Source of the DNA: Rhizobium oryzihabitans | Lineage (GTDB): Bacteria > Pseudomonadota > Alphaproteobacteria > Rhizobiales > Rhizobiaceae | NCBI RefSeq assembly: GCF_010669145.1 | Contig: NZ_CP048632.1 | Span: 1,612,001 to 1,676,000 of the forward strand | Reading direction: 5' to 3' | Length of the DNA: 64,000 bases | In this document: positions 9,883 through 18,677 of the stretch, one piece after another | How positions within the stretch are numbered: position 1 is the stretch's first letter | How the letters are laid out: each line of letters starts with the position of its first letter | Notes under the pieces: generated by a model | The model's input: only the letters and a program-made list of their open reading frames with translations | Database searches by the model: none | Told to the model about the DNA's origin: nothing | Position numbers and translations under genes: made by a program

Positions 9883-12150
9883 TCAACCTGTCGCCGCAAG
9901 CGACATTTCCTGCTTCAGGGGCTGTCCGCGCGAGGCGCTGACGATGGCATCGACATCCAGAATGAGCGCAACGCGTCCGTCACCCAGAATGGTGGCGGCG
10001 GCAATGCCCGGAACATGGGTATAGTTGGCTTCCAACGACTTGATGACAACCTGGCGCTGACCCTGGATCGCATCAACCATCAGGGCACGCTGGCCGCCGC
10101 CTTCCGATTCCACCAGAAGGGCGACGCCTTCGACCGGATCGGCCTGGGTCGGGCGGAAGTTCAAAACGCGTCCGACATCGACCAGCGGGCAGAAGGAGTT
10201 GCGGATGGAGATCAGCCGCTGGTTGGCGCCGAAGGAGTGAATGTTCTTCGCTTCCGGCTGCAGGGTTTCCACGATTGCCGTCAACGGAACGACAAGTGTC
10301 TGCCCGGCCACCGTCACCACCATGCCGTCGAGAACGGCAAGCGTCAGCGGCAGGCTCATGGTGAAGGTTGAACCATGGCCGGGGCGCGAGGAAATGTTGA
10401 TGCGGCCGCCAAGCGCCTGAATGGAACGCTTGACCACATCCATGCCGACGCCACGGCCGGAAATGTCGGAAATCTTGTCCGCCGTGGAGAAGCCCGGAGC
10501 GAAGATCAGATTGTCGATTTCTTCATCGGTCAGGTTCGCATCGGCGGCGATGAGATCGTTGTCGATCGCCTTCTGGCGAACGCGCTCGCGGTTGATGCCC
10601 GCGCCATCGTCCTGAAGCTCGATCAGGATACGGCCCGAGCGGTGCTTGGCCGAAAGCTTGATGGTGCCTTCCGGGTTCTTGCCCGCCGCTTCGCGTTTTT
10701 CCGGCGTTTCGATACCGTGGTCGACGGCATTGCGGATCATGTGGGTCAAAGGTTCGGCCAGCTTGTCGATGACCGTCTTGTCGACTTCCGTGTTCTCGCC
10801 TTCGGTGACGAGGCGGATCTGCTTGCCGATCATGTCGGCGACTTCACGGACGATACGCGACATGCGCTGGAACACCGGCTTGACCGGCTGCGCGCGGATC
10901 GCCATGACGCTGTCCTGGATTTCGCGCGTCAATTGCTGGAGTTCGTCCAGCCCCATGTTTACGGCGGACGTGCCGCTCGCATCGTTTTCGATGACGCTCT
11001 GCGACAGCATCGCCTGATTGATGACGAGCTCGCCGACGAGGTTGATCAGGCGGTCGACACGGTCGAGATCGACACGGATGGTCTGGCCGGCGCTTGCATT
11101 GGCCGCCGCATTGGCGTTCGCCTGGGCTGCGGCGGGCGCTGCCGCCGCTTCGCGCTTTTCGATGGCGGCATTGACGCTCTGGGCGATCTGGGTGGTTGCG
11201 ACGGCCGCCTCGACGGCTGCGGCAACGAAAGGTTCTTCCGCCGCGACGGCTTCGACGGCAGGTTCTTCCTCCGGCCCGCTATCGAGAGCCGAGAGATCGA
11301 ACGGAACCGGGATCATCGGAAGTTCTTCCTCATCCGCGGCAGCATCCGACACAACGGGGGTGATTTCGAGGTCGCAATCCCATTCGGCGAATTCGAAGAC
11401 GCTGCGGATACCTTCCTCGCCCTTGTCGGTCGTGATCGAAACCGTCCAGGAGAGATAGGAGGCTTCGGGATCGAGCTTGTCGAGCGAAGGCAGCGCTGAC
11501 ATGTCGCAATTGATGCTCATCTCGCCGATGCGCGAAAGATCGCGCAGGAGAAGGGCTGCTTCATTGCCTTTCGAATAAAGCGATGCGTGCGGCTTGAACG
11601 CGATCTGGAAGGACGGTGCTTCCATCAACGGCGTGGTTTCGTCGGCAAAGTCCGAGAAGGAGAATGGGATTGGCTCGAAACCGCTCTCGTCCGTCGGCTT
11701 GGGCGCGACGGGTTCAGGCATCTTCGCAGCAGCTGGCGCTGCTACTGCTGCGGAAACCTGGATGGTTTCCCCGTTTGCCAGCGCTTCCAGTTCCTTGACG
11801 AGGCCACGGGTGCGGCTTTCATCGACGCTGCCGCCGTCTCTCGCCGCATTGGTCAGGTCCGCCAGCACGTCGGCGGAGCGCAGCATGACTTTCAGGACGT
11901 CCTGTGTCGGCTCCAGCTTGTTGGAACGGACGCAGTCGAGGGTCGTTTCAAAAACGTGGGCGAAGGCCACGAGATCATCGAGACCGAAGGCACCCGCCCC
12001 GCCCTTGATGGAATGAACGGCACGGAAAACGGCATTGACGGTTTCCGGATCACGGTCGCCGTCATTCAATTTAAGAAGCCCCGATTCCAGTTCAGCGAGC
12101 TGCTCCTCGCATTCCTGGAAAAAGATTTCCTTGATTTCGTTCATATCCAT
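9883..12150 (-). CDS. cheA: Chemotaxis histidine kinase CheA
   Basis: 755 residues. Hpt domain at the N-terminus with phosphorylated His46 in AVHSIKGGAGAFG; a variable CheY/CheB-binding region; an alanine-rich linker near residues 300-345; dimerisation helices (RVDRLINLVGELVINQAML); ATPase domain with N box (MIRNAVDHGIE) and G boxes (DDGAGINRERV, GRGVGMDVVKRSI); and a C-terminal CheW-like regulatory domain. It couples receptors to CheY1, CheY2 and CheB by phosphotransfer. No cheW lies in this operon in the window, so the adaptor must be encoded elsewhere. Confidence 0.96.
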   Translation of the reverse strand: MDMNEIKEIFFQECEEQLAELESGLLKLNDGDRDPETVNAVFRAVHSIKGGAGAFGLDDLVAFAHVFETTLDCVRSNKLEPTQDVLKVMLRSADVLADLTNAARDGGSVDESRTRGLVKELEALANGETIQVSAAVAAPAAAKMPEPVAPKPTDESGFEPIPFSFSDFADETTPLMEAPSFQIAFKPHASLYSKGNEAALLLRDLSRIGEMSINCDMSALPSLDKLDPEASYLSWTVSITTDKGEEGIRSVFEFAEWDCDLEITPVVSDAAADEEELPMIPVPFDLSALDSGPEEEPAVEAVAAEEPFVAAAVEAAVATTQIAQSVNAAIEKREAAAAPAAAQANANAAANASAGQTIRVDLDRVDRLINLVGELVINQAMLSQSVIENDASGTSAVNMGLDELQQLTREIQDSVMAIRAQPVKPVFQRMSRIVREVADMIGKQIRLVTEGENTEVDKTVIDKLAEPLTHMIRNAVDHGIETPEKREAAGKNPEGTIKLSAKHRSGRILIELQDDGAGINRERVRQKAIDNDLIAADANLTDEEIDNLIFAPGFSTADKISDISGRGVGMDVVKRSIQALGGRINISSRPGHGSTFTMSLPLTLAVLDGMVVTVAGQTLVVPLTAIVETLQPEAKNIHSFGANQRLISIRNSFCPLVDVGRVLNFRPTQADPVEGVALLVESEGGGQRALMVDAIQGQRQVVIKSLEANYTHVPGIAAATILGDGRVALILDVDAIVSASRGQPLKQEMSLAATG

Positions 12151-12166
12151 CGTGAAATGTCCCGTA

Positions 12167-12532
12167 TCAGGCGGTTACGCGTTCAATGGCATCTATGAGT
12201 TTTGCAGGGTCGAACGGCTTGACGATCCAGCCTGTCGCACCGGCCTGACGGGCGCGGTTCTTCTTCTCTGCATCGCTTTCGGTCGTCAGGACGAGGATCG
12301 GTATGGCGCGGTATTTTTCATTGCGCCGTACACCCTCGATGAAGCCGAAACCGTCGAGACGGGGCATGTTGATATCAGTCACGATGACATCGGGGTTGCT
12401 CTGCTCGAGCACTTCGAGACCTTCGATGCCGTCTTCGGCCTGAATGGTCTCGAAACCGGCATTGTTGAGCGTGACCAGGAGCATGTTCCTGATCGTCCGG
12501 GAATCATCCACGGTCAGAACTTTTTTCTTCAC
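12167..12532 (-). CDS. cheY1: Chemotaxis response regulator CheY1
   Basis: 121 residues. Receiver residues Asp9/Asp10, Asp53 in VTDINMPRLDG, Thr83/84 and Lys105 are present. It starts with GTG at 12532, preceded at eight bases by GAAGGAG, and overlaps the cheS stop codon by four bases (GTGA). A frame extending to 12679 exists but only runs back through cheS. In S. meliloti this protein drains phosphate from CheY2-P through CheA. Confidence 0.92.
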   Translation of the reverse strand: MKKKVLTVDDSRTIRNMLLVTLNNAGFETIQAEDGIEGLEVLEQSNPDVIVTDINMPRLDGFGFIEGVRRNEKYRAIPILVLTTESDAEKKNRARQAGATGWIVKPFDPAKLIDAIERVTA

Positions 12533-12828
12533 TTTTGCATCTCCTTCAGGAGCAAATGATCGATATCGACGCCTATCAGTTTCATGGTCTTGTCGAATGC
12601 ATCGGACACCCTGGCAAAACCGAACCGCTTGCCATCCTCTTCCCAGGATTTCGCGCCGGCCATGAGGACCTGGACGCAAAGTGCTCCGATACGCTCAACC
12701 TCCGACGCATCGACCGACAACGGTGCTCCCCTCAGCGTCATCAGCTTGCCGTGCAGCGCCGATGCCTCGTTGAGATCCAGCACCGGTGACAGTTTCAGCG
12801 TCGCCTCAGCTGCTTTTCTGGCTGCCAT
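12529..12828 (-). CDS. cheS: STAS-domain chemotaxis protein CheS
   Basis: 99 residues. Fold of a STAS/MlaB-type domain (LDLNEASALHGKLMTLRG, SVDASEVERIGALCVQVLMAG). It occupies the slot of CheS in rhizobial che operons, between the soluble receptor and cheY1. CheS binds CheA and speeds phosphate drain through CheY1 in S. meliloti. Cys51 sits where anti-sigma-antagonist STAS proteins often carry the phosphorylated Ser/Thr, so a phosphorylation switch is not evident. Confidence 0.85.
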   Translation of the reverse strand: MAARKAAEATLKLSPVLDLNEASALHGKLMTLRGAPLSVDASEVERIGALCVQVLMAGAKSWEEDGKRFGFARVSDAFDKTMKLIGVDIDHLLLKEMQK

Positions 12829-14423
12829 TACATGACTCCTTGGCGTCTGAATTGTTGGTAATCCTGGCCGTAATCCGTGCGGTTATCCTCACGGGCCATA
12901 AATGATGTGTCCTGCCGCGCCGCGCCGGGCGTCGCGCTTGGCTGTCCCTGGCGGGCAATGCGGAATTCGCGAATGGTGCGGCCGAGTTCCAGAATGACGG
13001 TCTGAAGCGTGTCGGCCTCGGATGCACTTGCGCCGATATCGGCGACGATCCGGCTCGCATGCCTTTCCTGCTCGCCGATGTCGGCGGCGACCGATTGCAG
13101 TTCGCCGGCCTGCTGAGCGGTATGCCGGGAGACTTCGGCGATCATCTCGTTGATACCCGACACCTGCCGGACGACCCCGCCGATTGCTTCCTGCGTGCGG
13201 TTCACCATGCGCACGCCGCCCTCGACCTGTGTCTTCGTGGTGCCGACAAGGCTCTTGATCTCTCTTGCCGCATCGGCGGAACGCTGGGCGAGCGCCCGGA
13301 CTTCCTGCGCGACGACGGCAAAACCGCGTCCGCTGTCCCCGGCTCGCGCCGCCTCGATGCCTGCATTGAGGGCGAGAAGGTTCGTCTGAAAAGCAATCTC
13401 GTCGATCGTGCCGATGATCCTGCCGATCTGTTCGGCGGATTGCTCGATATCGGACATGGCGTCGATTGCTTCGCCGATCGCCTTGCCGCTTTCGACTGCC
13501 GACTCACGGGCACGGGTAACGGCCGTTTCCGCCGCCGATATGCGCGCGCCATTTTCAGCCACGGTCCCGATCATCGCCTGGATGGCGCGGGAGGTTTCGG
13601 CAAGGGCTGCGGCCTGCTGGCTGGAACGTTCCGCCATGGCACGACCAATCTCGGCAAAACGTGCGCTCAGCGCCTCGGCCTCGCCGATGCTGTTTTGCGC
13701 CGATATCAGCGAGGTGCCGATCGTTTCGAGCGCCGCATTAAAGGAGACAGCAACGTCCGCGTAAGCCTCAGGCACATTGCCACCGATGCGGGCCTGCAAG
13801 TTCCCTGCGGCAAAGGCTGTCAGCGCCTCGCCCAGCAGGCTTGCCGCTTCGGAGCGGTCGCTGTCGCGCTGTTCCGCCAGTTCCCGGCCATGGCGCAGGC
13901 GCAATTCATTAAAGCGCAGCGACACGGCGATCTCGGTATCGACCATCACCAGACGGACGACGTTCTTCACGACTTCCGCCAGCTCGCGGCTTTTCCTGCG
14001 ATTACCGGGAAGGATGGAACGCGGGGCGTGCTCGGTCACCAGCCCGCCGAGCAGATGTTCCAGAACGATCGCGTGGCTGGCAATCTGCCAGCGCGGGTCG
14101 AGGCCCATGCGGCTGGCATTGTCGGAAAGAACCTTTACCCGCTCGGCATAAAGCGCATCGAAGCGCGCATCGGTCAAAACGCTCCAATGCGAGGATTGCA
14201 GATCGTGCAGGCGGTTGAGCTGGTTTTCGCTTTCGAAAGACGGCGAACAGTCCGGCATGGACTGGAAACGATTCATCACGTCACGCAGGCCCGCCTTGAC
14301 GTAGGGTTCCAGCATGCCGCGATAATTGCGCAGGAAATCGGATTGCGTCTCATCAAGGCCGGCAAAGCGCAGCCGCCCCGCCAGGCTTCCGCCTGCCGAT
14401 CTGCGCGCTTGATCTGATGGCAA
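12828..14423 (-). CDS. icpA: Globin-coupled soluble chemoreceptor (IcpA-like)
   Basis: About 531 residues without membrane helices. The N-terminal 170 residues fit a sensor globin ([20 protein letters not shown] at the start; candidate proximal histidine in [12 protein letters not shown]). Then a HAMP-like region ([13 protein letters not shown]) and the MCP signalling hairpin ([20 protein letters not shown]). Globin-coupled receptors of this type (HemAT) sense oxygen; IcpA is the soluble receptor heading the S. meliloti che operon. The start is uncertain: no ATG precedes the globin domain, and I chose TTG at 14423, with GGGGCAGG upstream. Another TTG at 14477 would add 18 residues. It is the first gene of the che operon. 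Confidence 0.83.
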   Translation of the reverse strand: MPSDQARRSAGGSLAGRLRFAGLDETQSDFLRNYRGMLEPYVKAGLRDVMNRFQSMPDCSPSFESENQLNRLHDLQSSHWSVLTDARFDALYAERVKVLSDNASRMGLDPRWQIASHAIVLEHLLGGLVTEHAPRSILPGNRRKSRELAEVVKNVVRLVMVDTEIAVSLRFNELRLRHGRELAEQRDSDRSEAASLLGEALTAFAAGNLQARIGGNVPEAYADVAVSFNAALETIGTSLISAQNSIGEAEALSARFAEIGRAMAERSSQQAAALAETSRAIQAMIGTVAENGARISAAETAVTRARESAVESGKAIGEAIDAMSDIEQSAEQIGRIIGTIDEIAFQTNLLALNAGIEAARAGDSGRGFAVVAQEVRALAQRSADAAREIKSLVGTTKTQVEGGVRMVNRTQEAIGGVVRQVSGINEMIAEVSRHTAQQAGELQSVAADIGEQERHASRIVADIGASASEADTLQTVILELGRTIREFRIARQGQPSATPGAARQDTSFMAREDNRTDYGQDYQQFRRQGVM

Positions 14424-14930
14424 GTCCTGCCCCAACCGACGTCCCCAATAACATGACGGCCGGTAAAACCCGGCCAATTGGCCAAGGTTCAGAACGCCAG
14501 CACCCTAAGGGGGATTTTTGAACGAACATACCCATCGCGGACGATGCGGCATCGACGCTTGCCTGACCTTCTTGAACCAAGAAACGAAATACCGGATCGG
14601 CACCGGTACGGCAGTGCGGCGTCATGCCTGGAAGGGGAGAGAACCCCATTCCGCCGTGGAAATACCATCAATCTTTATGGTTAATTCCTTGCTTGAAAGT
14701 TAAGAAACATAAGCATCGGCGTCAAACGGTAAAATTTGTAAAAGCTTTTAGCCATTGTCGCCCTCACTTTGCCGCAAACGGGCAAAAACGAAAAGGAATC
14801 GGACGCTGCGGGCGGATTTTCCGGCCTGTGCGCTGGACAAGCGTGTCCGCCTTCCCCTAAAACAAATCAACGGGATATTCGCTCAGCGGTGATGCTTTAA
14901 AGAGACCTTTACGATCAAGGAGATGCCAAC
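14424..14930. other. Intergenic region upstream of the che operon
   Basis: About 500 bases without a supported gene between the divergent che operon and the small plus-strand gene at 14931. It should carry the che operon promoter and leader. There is a relatively AT-rich part around 14660-14760. I see no clear sigma-factor consensus, riboswitch or repeat. Confidence 0.5.
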
Positions 14931-15317
14931 TTGTTATGGATGGAGAAATGCCGCTTTTCAGGCCGCCATCCGCAAGTGTTGATCGGCCTCGTGGTCGCAA
15001 GCCTGCTCGTCATGATCGGCTTTCAGGCGCCTTCCGGCGTCAAGACAATCTCGAAGGCCAGCCGTCTGGAACGTTTGCAGACGGTGGATCTCGGCCGATC
15101 CCCTTCTCTTCGCGACAAAGAATGCACAAGCGGCAGTGATTTCGGCTGCAAGGCCGGCGACGCCGGTTCGGGCTTTCGCCTCAGCGATTTCGCCTCATCC
15201 ACCCTGCGGATAACGCCAGAAGCCAGGCCGGCGGTCACACCTGTTGCCGTCGTGCCACAAGCTTTCCGAGACTTTGCGAGCGTGGTTCCAAGAGCGCCCC
15301 CGCATATTATCTATTAG
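14931..15317 (+). CDS. Hypothetical protein, membrane-anchored or secreted
   Basis: 128 residues, not recognised. Residues about 15-31 (PQVLIGLVVASLLVMIG) form one hydrophobic segment after a basic start, which fits a signal anchor or signal peptide. The rest is polar and has two cysteines ten residues apart (C near residues 64 and 73). An AAGGAG ribosome site lies exactly eight bases before TTG at 14931; an ATG at 14940 is the alternative start. It precedes the Mrp operon by 106 bases in the same direction but no functional link is evident. Confidence 0.5.
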   Translation: MLWMEKCRFSGRHPQVLIGLVVASLLVMIGFQAPSGVKTISKASRLERLQTVDLGRSPSLRDKECTSGSDFGCKAGDAGSGFRLSDFASSTLRITPEARPAVTPVAVVPQAFRDFASVVPRAPPHIIY

Positions 15318-15423
15318 TCATTCCGGCGGTCCTCATCATTCGGTTCATCATGAACCTTGAGGGATCGGAGTCGTCGGAAACCCGCCGTAGGCTCCAATTC
15401 CAGAGAGAAAACCGCCGCCGCAT

Positions 15424-18378
15424 ATGACACTTGCAACCATTCTTCCATTTATTGTCGCATTGCCGTTCGTCGGCGCTCTCCTGACGGCTTTCATGCCGCG
15501 CGATGGTGCGGCGGCCGGTCCGGCCTCTGTCGCCGGCGCTGTCGCCCTCTTCGGTCTTGTCGCCAGCATGTTTCTTTATTCGACCGTCAGTGGCGGCGGG
15601 GCGCTGAAATATGATGTGGAATGGCTGCCGCAGCTAGGGCTTAATTTCACCCTTCGGCTGGACGGATTTGCCTGGATCTTCGCGATCCTCATTACCGGCA
15701 TCGGCCTGCTCGTGGTCCTCTACGCCCGGTACTACATGTCCGCAGAAGACCCGATCCCGCGTTTCTTCGCCTTTCTGCTCGCCTTCATGGGCTCGATGCT
15801 GGGCGTCGTCCTCTCCGGCAACGTCATCCTGCTGTCGATCTTCTGGGAAATGACGAGCATCTTCTCATTCCTGCTGATCGGCTACTGGCACCAGAACGCC
15901 GGTGCGCGCGACGGGGCGCGCATGGCGTTGACCGTGACCGGTATCGGTGGCTTCAGCTTGCTGGCCGGACTGCTCATCCTCGGCCACATGGCGGGCAGCT
16001 ACGATCTCGACAAGATCATCGAGGCCGGTGCCGATATCCGCGCCCATTCTCTCTATCTGCCGGCGCTTATCCTCATTCTCGGCGGTGCGCTGACGAAGAG
16101 CGCGCAGTTTCCGTTCCATTTCTGGCTGCCCAACGCCATGGCAGCGCCAACGCCCGTTTCCGCCTATCTGCATTCGGCAACCATGGTGAAAGCAGGCGTC
16201 TTCCTGCTCGCGCGGTTCTGGCCCGTGCTGGCGGGCACGCCGGAATGGTTCTGGCTGGTAGGCGTGGCCGGCGTCATCACACTGCTGCTCGGCGCTTATT
16301 TCGCCATGTTCCAGCAGGACCTGAAAGGTTTGCTCGCCTATTCCACCATCAGCCACCTCGGGCTCATTACCACGCTGCTCAGCCTCGGCAGCCCGCTTGC
16401 GGCGGTTGCGGCGATCTTCCACATGGTCAACCACGCCACTTTCAAGGCATCGCTTTTCATGGCGGCGGGCATCATCGACCATGAAACCGGCACCCGCGAC
16501 ATGCGGCGACTGAGCGGGCTCTATACCTATATGCCGGCAACCGCCACGCTTGCCATGGCGGCGAGTGCGGCCATGGCCGGCGTGCCGCTGTTCAACGGCT
16601 TCCTCTCCAAGGAAATGTTCTTTGCCGAGGCCGTCGAGACCCATGCCGACTCGCTTCTGGACCGGGCCCTGCCCTATGTCGCGACGCTGTCGGGCGCATT
16701 CGCCGTCGCCTATTCGCTGCGCTTCATTCACACGGTCTTCTTCGGCCCCAAGCCCGTTGACCTGCCGAACCCCAATCCGCACGAGCCGCCGCGCTGGATG
16801 CGTTTCCCGATCGAGTTCCTGGTTTTCGCCTGTCTCATCGTCGGCATCGTTCCGAGCCTGTCGATCGGCCCGTTCCTGCATTCGGCCGTGCTTTCCGTTC
16901 TCGGTCCGCAGACGCCCGTTTACAGCCTGTCGATCTGGCACGGTTTCAACCTGCCGCTCATCATGAGTATCGCGGCACTTATCGGCGGCGTTACCATCTA
17001 TGTCCTGCTCGGCGGTTATTTCTCGCGTTGCGACGACGGTCCGCCGGTCTTCCGGCATTTGCGGGGACAGCGCATCTTCGAGCGCATTCTCGTCACCGTG
17101 TCCTGGAAGTGGGCGCGGTGGCTGGAAAGCAGGCTCGGCACGCGGCGTCTGCAGCCGCAGCTGAGACTCCTCATCCTCGTGGCGCTTCTTGCCGGTTTCT
17201 CACCCCTGTTCCTTTCGGAATTCTCCCTGTCGCTGCCGCGCGTAACAACCTTCGATCCGATCTTTGCCATTCTCTGGCTGATCGGCATGATCGCCGCGAT
17301 GGGCGCCGCCTGGCAGGCGAAATATCATCGCCTCGCCGCCCTCGTCATGCTTGGTGTCTCGGGTCTGGTTACCTGCCTTACCTTCGTCTGGCTATCCGCG
17401 CCCGATCTCGCAATCACCCAGCTGCTGGTCGAAATCGTCACCACGGTTCTCATCCTGCTCGGTCTCAGATGGCTGCCGAAACGCTTCGAGAAGGTCGACA
17501 GCAGCGACGAGTTGCCGGCGCAGCTTCGCCGCGCGCGTGACTTCCTGCTGGCCGCCGCAAGCGGCATCGGCATGTCCGTCATCGCCTATGCGGTCATGAC
17601 CCTGCCCGTTCCGAACGCCATCGCGACCTATTTCCTTGAGCGCGCCTATTCGGAAGGCGGCGGCACCAATGTCGTCAACGTCATCCTCGTCGATTTCCGT
17701 GGCTTCGATACCTTCGGGGAAATCGCGGTGCTGGCCATCGTGGCGCTCACCGTCTTTGCGCTGCTTCGCCGTTTCCGTCCCGCGCATGAAAGCATCGGGG
17801 TGCCGGAACAACAGCAGATGCAAAACGCCTTCGATGCCGAGCGCCCGGATCGTAGCAAAGGCGATACGGTCCGCGATTATCTCTATGTGCCATCGATCGT
17901 GATGCAGTGGATGTTCCCCGTCATCATCACCTTCTCGATCTTCCTGTTCATGCGCGGCCACGACATGCCGGGCGGCGGGTTTGCAGCCGGCATCACCATG
18001 GCGATCGCCTTCCTGCTGCAGTATCTCGCCGGTGGCGCGCGCTGGGCGGAGGATCGCATCCGCATCCTGCCACTGCGCTGGATGGGCTTTGGCCTCTTGA
18101 TGGCGGCGTCAACGGGTATCGGCTCCTGGTATTTCGGTTACCCGTTCCTGACCTCCTATTTCCAGTATACGGAGATACCCTATATCGGCAAAATGCCGAC
18201 GGCATCGGCCCTGATGTTCGACCTCGGCGTCTTCTCGCTGGTCGTCGGCTCCACCGTTCTTATCCTGATAGCACTGGCACACCAATCGTTGCGTAACTAC
18301 CGCGTTCGCACGCCTGAAGCCGCAAAAGCGGAGGACGTGTCATGGAACTCATTCTTGCAATCGGCATCGGCATCATGA
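15424..18378 (+). CDS. mnhA: Mrp antiporter subunit A, fused to MnhB (PhaAB)
   Basis: 984 residues, many membrane helices. The N-terminal 500 residues are the proton-pumping NuoL/MrpA module (GARMALTVTGIGGFSLLAGL, TKSAQFPFHFWLPNAM, HSATMVKAGVFLLAR). The C-terminal part contains the MrpA tail and an MnhB domain (MFPVIITFSIFLFMRGHDMP, GGGFAAGITMAIAFLLQYLA). This A-B fusion is the arrangement of rhizobial phaAB. The complex exchanges Na+ or K+ for protons across the inner membrane; pha in S. meliloti is needed for K+ and alkaline adaptation. It is first in a tightly packed seven-subunit operon and overlaps mnhC by 37 bases. Confidence 0.95.
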   Translation: MTLATILPFIVALPFVGALLTAFMPRDGAAAGPASVAGAVALFGLVASMFLYSTVSGGGALKYDVEWLPQLGLNFTLRLDGFAWIFAILITGIGLLVVLYARYYMSAEDPIPRFFAFLLAFMGSMLGVVLSGNVILLSIFWEMTSIFSFLLIGYWHQNAGARDGARMALTVTGIGGFSLLAGLLILGHMAGSYDLDKIIEAGADIRAHSLYLPALILILGGALTKSAQFPFHFWLPNAMAAPTPVSAYLHSATMVKAGVFLLARFWPVLAGTPEWFWLVGVAGVITLLLGAYFAMFQQDLKGLLAYSTISHLGLITTLLSLGSPLAAVAAIFHMVNHATFKASLFMAAGIIDHETGTRDMRRLSGLYTYMPATATLAMAASAAMAGVPLFNGFLSKEMFFAEAVETHADSLLDRALPYVATLSGAFAVAYSLRFIHTVFFGPKPVDLPNPNPHEPPRWMRFPIEFLVFACLIVGIVPSLSIGPFLHSAVLSVLGPQTPVYSLSIWHGFNLPLIMSIAALIGGVTIYVLLGGYFSRCDDGPPVFRHLRGQRIFERILVTVSWKWARWLESRLGTRRLQPQLRLLILVALLAGFSPLFLSEFSLSLPRVTTFDPIFAILWLIGMIAAMGAAWQAKYHRLAALVMLGVSGLVTCLTFVWLSAPDLAITQLLVEIVTTVLILLGLRWLPKRFEKVDSSDELPAQLRRARDFLLAAASGIGMSVIAYAVMTLPVPNAIATYFLERAYSEGGGTNVVNVILVDFRGFDTFGEIAVLAIVALTVFALLRRFRPAHESIGVPEQQQMQNAFDAERPDRSKGDTVRDYLYVPSIVMQWMFPVIITFSIFLFMRGHDMPGGGFAAGITMAIAFLLQYLAGGARWAEDRIRILPLRWMGFGLLMAASTGIGSWYFGYPFLTSYFQYTEIPYIGKMPTASALMFDLGVFSLVVGSTVLILIALAHQSLRNYRVRTPEAAKAEDVSWNSFLQSASAS

Positions 18379-18677
18379 CCGGCTCCGGCGTGTGGCTTAT
18401 CCTGCGCCCGCGCACCTATCAGGTCATTGTCGGGCTTTCGCTTTTGTCTTACGCCGTCAACCTGTTCATCTTCGGTGTCGGCGGCATCAAGACCAATGCG
18501 CCGCCGGTGCTGGTCAATGGCGTTGACAGCTCCACGCTCGCCGACCCCGTGCCGCAGGCGCTGGTGCTGACGGCCATCGTCATCGGCTTTGCGACCACCG
18601 CATTGTTCCTCGTCGTGCTGCTTGCCGCCCGCGGCCTTACCGGCACCGACCATGTGGACGGGAGGGAGTCGAAATGA
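18342..18677 (+). CDS. mnhC: Mrp antiporter subunit C
   Basis: 111 residues, NuoK-like, three membrane helices (MELILAIGIGIMTGSGVWLI, then YQVIVGLSLLSYAVNLFIFG, then a third near residues 65-90 ending ALFLVVLLAARGL). The ATG at 18342 lies inside the end of mnhA and has GGAGG eight bases upstream. It overlaps mnhD by four bases. Confidence 0.94.
   Translation: MELILAIGIGIMTGSGVWLILRPRTYQVIVGLSLLSYAVNLFIFGVGGIKTNAPPVLVNGVDSSTLADPVPQALVLTAIVIGFATTALFLVVLLAARGLTGTDHVDGRESK

Noticed and set aside
10375..11499. Long open frame (374 codons) on the plus strand
   Set aside because: It lies opposite to cheA, has Arg/Asp-rich composition typical of an antisense shadow of a GC-rich gene, and no ribosome site or family motif.
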